Part shown: in pieces, positions 57,392-64,000 of the stretch
Layout of the letters: every line of letters begins with the position of its first letter
How positions within the stretch are numbered: position 1 is the first letter of the stretch
DNA from: Cryptomeria japonica
Taxonomy: Eukaryota > Streptophyta > Pinopsida > Cupressales > Cupressaceae
Direction of reading: 5' to 3'
Length of the DNA stretch: 64,000 nt
Assembly: GCF_030272615.1 (NCBI RefSeq)
Contig: NC_081410.1
Span: 569,181,152-569,245,151 of the forward strand
Notes under the pieces: model-generated
Told to the model about the DNA's origin: nothing
What the model saw: only the letters and a program-made list of their open reading frames with translations
The model's database searches: none
Made by a program: the position numbers and the translations under genes

Positions 57392-60300
57392 AATGAGTGG
57401 ATTATTGACAGTGGTTGTTCTCACCATATGACTGGTGACCGGAGTAAGTTCATATCTTTAGAAGAGTATGATGGTGGTGTGGTTCATTTTGGTAATGATG
57501 CACCATGTATGGTAAAAGGTAGAGGGTCCATCTCTCTAAATGGAAAGAGAAGTGCTGACAATGTGTATTGGGTGGAAGGTCTCAAACACAACTTATTGAG
57601 TGTTGCCCAGTTGAATGATAGTGGACTCACTCTGGAATTCAGAAATAGAGTGTGCAAAATCAAAGGAAAGAATGGTGATTTGATGGCCACCGGTATGCAG
57701 ACCAAAGGTAACTTATTTCAGCTAAATGAAAATGTAAGTACATGTCTTATGGATAAGTTTGATGATAGTTGGATATGGCATAGGAGACTCTGCCATGTAA
57801 ACTTTGATAACATTGTGAAGGCCTCTAAGACCAAGACAATTAGAGGATTGCCTGTGCTAAGAAAACCAGAAAATCCTTTGTGCAGAGAGTGTTAATTGGG
57901 GAAAATGTCTTCCTCAACCTTCAAAGGTAAATCTTTCACTGCAGACAATTTACTTGATCTTGTGCATACTGATTTGTGTGGTCTTATGAAAATTAGGATT
58001 GTGCAGGGAGATAGGTATTTCATGATTCTGACTGATGATTGCTCAAGAATGATGTGGGTCACATTCTTGAAAGATAAGTCTGAAGCTTTCGAAAAGTTCA
58101 AAGCTTTCAGAGCATTGGTAGAAAAGGAAAGTGGTAGAAGAATCAAATACCTTAGAACTGATCAAGGAGGGGAATTCACTTCCGATGAATTCAATAAGTA
58201 CTGTGAAAATGGCATCAAGAGGCAACTATCTAGCCCTCAGACTCCACAATAGAATGGCCTAGCAGAGAGGAACAATCGGAATATGGTTGAAGTAGCTAGA
58301 ACTATGTTGATTCAAGGAAAGGTTGCTCACACCTTTTGGAGAGAAGCGGTGAGCACTGTAGTCTACATAATGAACTAGCTACTCATTAAAAAGGGTAAGG
58401 ATAAGACTCCTTATGAGTATTGGACCGGTAAGAAACCTATGGTAAGCTACTATAGAGTGTTTGGTAGAAAATGTTACATCAAGAGGAGTGAACATCTGAA
58501 CAATTTTGATGCTAAATGTGATGAGGGAACATTCCTAAGATATTCCACCAAGAGAAAATCTCTCAAATGTTTCAACAATAGGACTCAAAGAATTGTTGAA
58601 AGCATCAATGTTAGAGTTGATGAAACCTCTAAGAAGCCTGAGGAAACCAGCAGTGAGGAAGCGGTAAATGAACCAGTTGTAACCTTCTGGGAACTGGTTG
58701 CTAATCAGCCAAGTACCGATAACAGTGTTCCTACACCAGTAAATGCTGATGTTGATGAAGATGAGGATGAAGAAGAAAAGCAAGATGAATCAGTCAAGAG
58801 CATTCCTCAATATGTAAAACTAAATCATGATCCAAAGCAGATCATAGGAGATAAGGATGCAGGAATCCTTACAAGAAGAAAGGTTAGAGAGAATTCTTGT
58901 ATGATCTTTGAATTTGAGCCTAAATCATTTAAAGAGGCACATAAAGATGAAGACTGGATCAAGGAAATGGAAGAAGAACTTGACCAGATAGGGAAGAATG
59001 GTACATGGTCTTTGGTACCCAGACCGGAGCATAAAAATGTCATTGGAACCAAATGGGTTTTCAGAAACAAGCTGAATGAGGATGGCACAGTGGTAAGTAA
59101 CAAAGCCAAACTAGTATGTAAAGGATATGCCCAAGAAGAAGGAGAGGACTATGGAGAAACCTTTTCTCCAGTAGCAAGATTGGAAGGAGTACATATGCTT
59201 CTTGCATATGCAGCTTTTAAAGGATTCAAGGTATACCAAATGGATGTAAAATCTGCATTCCTAAATGGAATACTTGAAGAGGAGGTGTATTTAGAGCAAC
59301 CAGATGGGTTTTCCCTATCTGGAGATAGTGACATGGTGTGTAGGCTACATAAAGCCTTGTATGGACTGAAGCAGGCACCTAGAGCATGGTATGAACACTT
59401 GCACTCCCATCTTGTGAAGATTGGATTTGAAAGATCAATTGAAGATAGCAATATCTACTAGAAATTAGAAGGAGACCATATTCTGATCTGTGAAGTATTT
59501 GTTGATGACATCATCTTTGGAGGAGATGACAAGATGAGTCATGATTTTGCAGATGAGATGAAGAAGGAATTTGAGATGTCACTCATAGGGGAGATTAAGT
59601 TCTTCATTGGATTGCAGATTCAACAAATGAAAGATGGAATCTTTGTTACTCAGTCCAAGTATGCCAAAGAGGTGTTGAAGACCTTTGGCATGGAAGATAA
59701 TAAATCGGTTGGTACACCAATGGTGACCGGTTGTAAGCTATCAAAAGAGGATGGCTCGACATTGGTAAATGAGAAGGAATACCGATCAATTATTGTTTAG
59801 TTGCATTATGTAGTGCATAGTAGACCAAACATTGCACATGTAGTAGGTATTACCGCTCGGTTTCAGCAAAGCCCAAGAGAATCCCACTTGGTAGCAGTCA
59901 AGCGGATTCTTAGATATCTAAAGGGAACTATTGACTATGGATTATGGTATCCATATAGTGATGAGTTAAACCTAAAAGTGTTCACAGATGTTGATTGGGC
60001 TGGTAATGTAGATGGTCGAAAGAGCACAATCTGTGGTGCATTCTTTCTCGGTGGTAGAATGGTCCCATGGATGAGTAAAAAATAGAGTCGTATCTCTCAC
60101 TCTACAATAGAAGTGGAGTATGTTGTAGCTTTTATGTACTGCACCCAAACTATTTGGATGATGCATGTATTGAATGGCTTCAAAGTTCCTATATCTGAAC
60201 CAGTAAGCATATTTTGTGACAATACAAGTGCAATTAACATTTCCAAGAATCCGGTTTTACATGCTAGAACCAAGCACTTTGAACTCAAGTATCATTTCTT

Positions 60301-60451
60301 GAGGGAAAAGTTTCAGAACAAAGAGGTTATATTGGAACATGTCTCTAGTAAGGAGCAGTTAGCAGACATATTCACCAAGCCTCTACCAAAGGCTACATTT
60401 ACCTATTTGAGAGGTGAATTAGGCATGCTACCCCTTCAAGAAATGAACTAA
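57392..60451 (+). pseudogene. Copia-E pol (protease, integrase, RT, RNase H), one frame with stops
   Basis: Every domain is in the same frame as gag. The protease motif is WIIDSGCSHHMTGDRSKF (about 57400-57450, intact). The pre-integrase block is IWHRRLCHVNFD. The integrase has HTDLCG, DQGGEF and NGLAERN, so the D-D-E residues are intact. The RT has [44 protein letters not shown] and catalytic FVDDIIFGG (about 59495-59525). The RNase H has FTDVDWAGN, a later VEYVVA block and ADIFTKPLPK near the end. Stops lie at 57893-57895, 58250-58252, about 58378, 59459-59461, 59798-59800 and 60083-60085, and I detect no frameshift. It is the most complete autonomous-type element in the window. Confidence 0.9.
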
Positions 60452-60694
60452 ATTTATGTGCTCCACATCAGTCAAGTATTGCATTGTCAAATATTTTCAA
60501 GATTGATGTGTTGAAGGATGCTACTCCTCAGGGGGAGCAACATAGTGGAACATGGTAAAATTGTGCCTCCACTTTGGCATTGTTGTCAAAAGGGGAGAAG
60601 ATGTGAAGCAGAGAAGATATCTGCAAATTTGGGGGAGAAGATGTGAAGCAAAGAGATATCTTTGTATATTGCCATCAATGCCAAAGGGGGAGAT
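60452..60694 (+). other. Copia-E 3' untranslated region and polypurine tract
   Basis: The tracts CTCAGGGGGAGCA (about 60526), AAAAGGGGAGAAG (about 60588) and TTTGGGGGAGAAG (about 60628) precede the PPT AAAGGGGGAGAT at 60683-60694. ATTGCCATCAATGCC is directly upstream. AGAAGATGTGAAGCA is repeated at about 60596 and 60637. Confidence 0.82.
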
Positions 60695-62171
60695 TATTGG
60701 CATATGTGCAGAGTATGATGACATGATGATATTGTATTTTGTCATTGATGTCAATATGCTAAAGAGTGAACCAGTATATTGAAGTTTGCAACAGGCAAGA
60801 GAACCAATATATGTGAGAACCGGTATAACATTGTGAACCGGTATATGTGAAAAGGTGAAGTGGTATGTTTGTTTGAGGTAACCCAGTATGTTGGTATGAG
60901 AACTGGTATATGAAGGTTTTGCATGACTACCGATTGGTAGTCTCAACTTCAGGGTTTTCAGTTGAAGTGTTCAAAGCTTGTGTGATGAGTTATCATTGTA
61001 ATGAAGATCAGATCATGCTGCCATGTAAGCTTGAGTGCGTGAAGGATCTTGCATGAAGGAGATCAATCCTATCCACCTCGGGAATGTGCGAAGTCTCTGT
61101 AAAAGGTGGAGAGCGTGTGATGGGTCATCAGCTTCTTGAAGCAGAAAAGAATGAATGATGGAGAATGTCTTGAGATATGTTCAAGACCATTATATTCAAT
61201 GAAATGTGATTAATGGTCAGGATTGAACCGACTGTATTGGTAAGCCCAAATGTTTAGGGTTTAGGATTTATGTTGCCGACCTATTTGTTTTCTATAAGGT
61301 CAATTTTGTGTTTCATGTTTAGGTTGTTGGCAAATGTTGTGTGTGTATATAAGTGCAGAGATACGTAATTCTTACCAGATCAAATAAGAGAATTGATGCC
61401 TGCATAGTGTGTGTGCAGAAGGAAGGAACTCAAGCAGATCTACATTAGCATTGAGTGTTGTTACCAAATCATTATAGTACCTATTGGTCTCTAACCACTT
61501 CAACAATTGGAAAATCCCTTAACCGGGTAGCTTTAACCAGCTTGCTATAAATCCTTTAATAAGGTGACTCAAAGCCATTGAGTTCATAAAATCCTCTAAC
61601 AAGGTAACCTCCAACAAGGTTTAACCCTTAACCAGGCATTCTAGCCATCCCTTAACCGGGTGATCCCTAACAGGATTAGTTCCTAACACAACCTATTGTA
61701 ACAGTCTTTAACCAGACTAGGCTCCTAATAGAGCGGACTTCTAAAGAATTCAAAAATAGCTTGTGGGTATTCTTCCCCACCATGGTTTTTCGCAGTTGGG
61801 TTTCCACATGAAAAATCTGTGTGTCATATGTGATGCTTTTCATGTGATTATTTAGTGTCTTGTGTCAAGTAGTAAATCATGTTGATCTAGTTGTTTATAT
61901 ACTTCTGATGATAGATTACATGTCCATGTATGAGGGTGAAATCGAAATGAGGTATTAGATTGTATGAAAAGATAAGTGTCAACCGGTTTATGCTTGTCTC
62001 ATTTATTCTTAGTTTTACTAGTTGTACTCTATTTAAAACTGGTGTTACTGTTTGTTTGCCAAAGCGCAGTGTTTGTAGACAAACCAGTTCAGAGAAAGTT
62101 TTATTGCCTATACTGATTCACCCCCCCTCCCAGTACCAGTTTGGTACTCACCATTCATCATTGAGTTATTA
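60695..62171 (+). mobile_element. Copia-E 3' LTR
   Basis: TATTGGCATATGTGC (TG start mutated) to GAGTTATTA, followed by the TSD gtaaa. It matches the split 5' LTR. An eye comparison near 60977-61165 shows about 10% difference, so E is older than G. Confidence 0.9.
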
Positions 62172-62176
62172 GTAAA

Positions 62177-63157
62177 CCCTTACCGACATGGGTTTAAGGT
62201 TTAACGGGTAGAGCTTTCACTGAGAATCTTTGACAGAATGTATAAGTGGTGTTGATGCAGCTTCTAGATTGATTTCAAGATGCTGAAGATGTTCTTTGAT
62301 TATGCCTCAACTGATTGAAGACATTGCTTTGGCATGGTGGACCCAGATTAGGTCTGGTGCCAATATAGGTTATGGACTGGTATCATGTTAATGTGTTCTC
62401 TACATGTTAATGGGATGATTTATGCATTGGTTATTGTTATTTTGGTCTTAATACGACATGGCATATCATTGTAATATGGATGTGTGTAATGATCTTATTG
62501 TAATATCTTTTTGGTGGCCAACCTATTTGGTTTAGGTTTTAGGGTTTGTATAAATTGATGTAAGATCTCATTGTAGATCATGGTATGGGATTGAATGGGA
62601 ATGAAAATGTAATATCATATGTGAAGGAGATTTGGTCGATCATAGGTGATCGAATTGGGTTTAAAGAAGAGGTCAAAGGCCTTTGGTATTGAGCTTAACC
62701 AAAACTATAATTAGGCATGGTAGATGCTTTCTCTGACAGTTCATTATTCTGGATTGTTGTCCATTTATCTTGATATGGTTATAACCTCTCTATATTCAGT
62801 GAGACTCTTTTGTAATGAGAAGTACACTCTAGACAGTGTGCCTACCTACATGTGCAGGCCCCTTATTGTATCACATACTTTCTACAGAAGTATCATCTGA
62901 CTGTGAGTAGGCTTCCCATGGTGGTTTTTCCCTTTCTGGGTTTTCCACGTACAAATCATGGTGTTATGTGGTATGGCTGCATTGTGTTAATTCTTTGTTT
63001 CATTCTTACATTTTATTGCTTACCGGTATCTATTTCTGCTATTCCAGTACTTAATGTTTATATGCTCGAGTTAAAGGTTATTAAGTGGTTTTATTGATAT
63101 AATTTGTTAACAATTGATTCACCCCCCCCTCTCAGTTGTTCATTGGTTATCCTAACA
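62177..63157 (+). mobile_element. Copia-C 3' LTR, right part
   Basis: CCCTTACCGACATGGGTTTAAGG onward matches the C 5' LTR after its GTAAA, through TATAAAT-like sequence near 62550, to GGTTATCCTAACA. It is followed by ttttt, the TSD partner of gtttt at 32062-32066. Confidence 0.88.
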
Positions 63158-63162
63158 TTTTT

Positions 63163-63314
63163 TCTGTTAATCGGGTTTTCCAAGTGAAAATGTTGGTGCT
63201 GTGTGTTGTGCTATCAATTTTCTTATCTTTGTTATTGTTGTAGTTTATCAAATCTGTGTTTGTGCTTAAGTTTGTAGATCTGGTGAAAATTGATTCAGCC
63301 CCCCCTCTTAGTTT
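63163..63314 (+). mobile_element. LTR H2 right part (probable Copia-1 3' LTR end)
   Basis: GTTAATCGGGTTTTCCAAG resumes the box cut at 32066 and runs through GTGTTGTGCTATCAA, as in the Copia-1 5' LTR at about 3822-3834. It reaches the C-run and TCTTAGTTT. Another LTR start follows at 63315. Confidence 0.6.
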
Positions 63315-63849
63315 TGTTGGCATTGTGTTGTCATTGATGTCAACCGGTATAGCATGGCAACCTATATGGGAGTTTGATGAGAAGTGTTGTCATTGATGTC
63401 GACTAGCATAGAAGGTCACCAGTAAGGAAGAGTGTGTCATCCTGCATTATGTTCAATGGAGTCATCGGTATATAAGTTAGTACTAGCTTGTGTTGAAGAC
63501 ATAATGAATAGAGATGGGTATGATATAGAAACCAATAAATGTTTACCTCTGTAAGAGAGAAAGATGTTGGGATGTTGATTGTGATGAAAAAGCGGGATGT
63601 TACAAAATCACATCAACACTGTAGGTGAAGTATGTGCAAGCCACCAATATGTTGTTCGATGTCAATCTACACGACTCCCATTAGATGAAGAGAATAAGCA
63701 TAGTGAGTATGCCCAAATAGAACACAAGTGCTTATTTGAAGATATGCTTGCTCAAACAAGGAAGCCACATTGGTGCATAATCAGATGCAGATGATAAGGA
63801 TCCACTCCCACTTGTAAGTGGAGCTTATCTCCTATTATGCATGGAATGT
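63315..63849 (+). mobile_element. Partial LTR K
   Basis: TGTTGGCATTGTGTTGTC and a GATGTCAACCGGTATAGC block resemble the other LTR starts, but no matching copy is in the window. A short open stretch at 63597-63794 has no recognisable domain. An E-family LTR interrupts it at 63850. I see no gene here. Confidence 0.5.
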
Positions 63850-64000
63850 TGTTGGCATATGTGTAGAGTATGATGACATGATGATATTGTATGTTGAAAT
63901 TGATGTCAATATGCTGAAGAGTGAACCGGTATATTGGAGTAAGAAACTGGAAAGAGAACCGGTATGATGTTGTGAATCAGTATATGTAAAAAAGTGAAGC
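63850..64000 (+). mobile_element. Copia-E family LTR, left end (runs off the window)
   Basis: TGTTGGCATATGTGTAGAG and the following 150 bases match the starts of both Copia-E LTRs, including the ACCGGTATA-type motifs. It is a second insertion of this family. Confidence 0.88.

Larger units (their letters stand above)
38166..62171 (+). mobile_element. Copia-E: complete copia element, 5' LTR split by gypsy G
   Basis: The LTRs are 38166-38465 plus 55096-56292 (5') and 60695-62171 (3'). The perfect TSD gtaaa is at 38161-38165 and 62172-62176. The primer site, gag, pol and PPT are all present. The host sequence is the 3' LTR of Copia-C, since CATACACT..GTAAACCCTTA is continuous in the C 5' LTR. 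The LTRs end in TTATCTA/TTATTA rather than the usual CA. Confidence 0.9.

Noticed and set aside
56363-60451. In-frame stops in Copia-E as programmed readthrough
   Set aside because: There are about eight at unrelated places, several at codons that are Gln in sister copies. Decay explains them more simply. Only the shared SKK-stop is kept as a finding.
63163-63314. Segment after Copia-C as part of the C LTR
   Set aside because: The C LTR ends CCTAACA at 63157 as in its 5' copy. The segment continues the box cut at 32066, so it belongs to H2.
1-64000. Host protein-coding genes, tRNA, rRNA or CRISPR arrays
   Set aside because: Nothing outside the retrotransposon frames shows a recognisable domain, and no cloverleaf, ribosomal or regularly spaced repeat pattern was seen. 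Most other short open frames are chance or shadows in LTRs.

Overview
The window looks like repeat-packed intergenic DNA from a large plant nuclear genome. A gymnosperm such as a conifer is my best guess, judged only from deep nesting, heavy decay and AT-richness. I see no host gene, tRNA, rRNA or CRISPR array. Essentially everything is LTR retrotransposon sequence. Insertion boundaries can be read from TG...CA-type LTR ends, initiator-Met-type primer sites (TTGGTATCAGAGCC-like), AAAGGGGGAGAT polypurine tracts (PPT) and 5-bp target-site duplications (TSDs).

One old Ty1/copia element (Copia-1) frames most of the window. The end of its 5' LTR is at 3504-3882, gag to integrase at 3939-6365, RT/RNase H at 21843-23375, and its probable 3' LTR at 31325-32066 plus 63163-63314. 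Two stacks sit inside it. Stack 1 (6366-21837): a solo LTR of family L is split by a minus-strand element M (7171-21533), which is split by a plus-strand element N (10596-18320, TSD cactc). Element B (23376-30197) is a separate insertion in the Copia-1 RNase H region. Stack 2 (32067-63157): Copia-C has its 3' LTR split by Copia-E (38166-62171, TSD gtaaa). The 5' LTR of Copia-E is split by a Ty3/gypsy element G (38466-55090, TSD caaag). The left end (1-3503) holds a gypsy integrase tail, an unassigned 3' region and another LTR. The right end (63315-64000) holds two further partial LTRs.

The most interesting content is in N, M and B. These are three LTR elements with different LTRs and no protease, integrase, RT or RNase H. 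All three carry the same two-gene plan: a coiled-coil Gag-like protein with several CCHC zinc knuckles, then a second frame of about 1,060-1,140 codons (ORF2) of a family I do not recognise. They share the primer site, PPT and sequences around the PPT/LTR junction with the autonomous copia elements beside them, so a copia element probably moves them in trans. N, M and B are the candidate undescribed system.

The second notable item is G, a Tat/Ogre-like gypsy element. Each of its LTRs is about 5.0 kb and holds a frame of about 1,049 codons lying upstream of the probable promoter. Its archaeal-type RNase H domain lies before RT rather than after RNase H. Frames throughout are broken mainly by TAG/TAA/TGA, and comparing the two G LTRs shows CAG/CTG-context transitions as expected from deamination of methylated cytosines. 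Family calls come from reading motifs, and no database search was possible.
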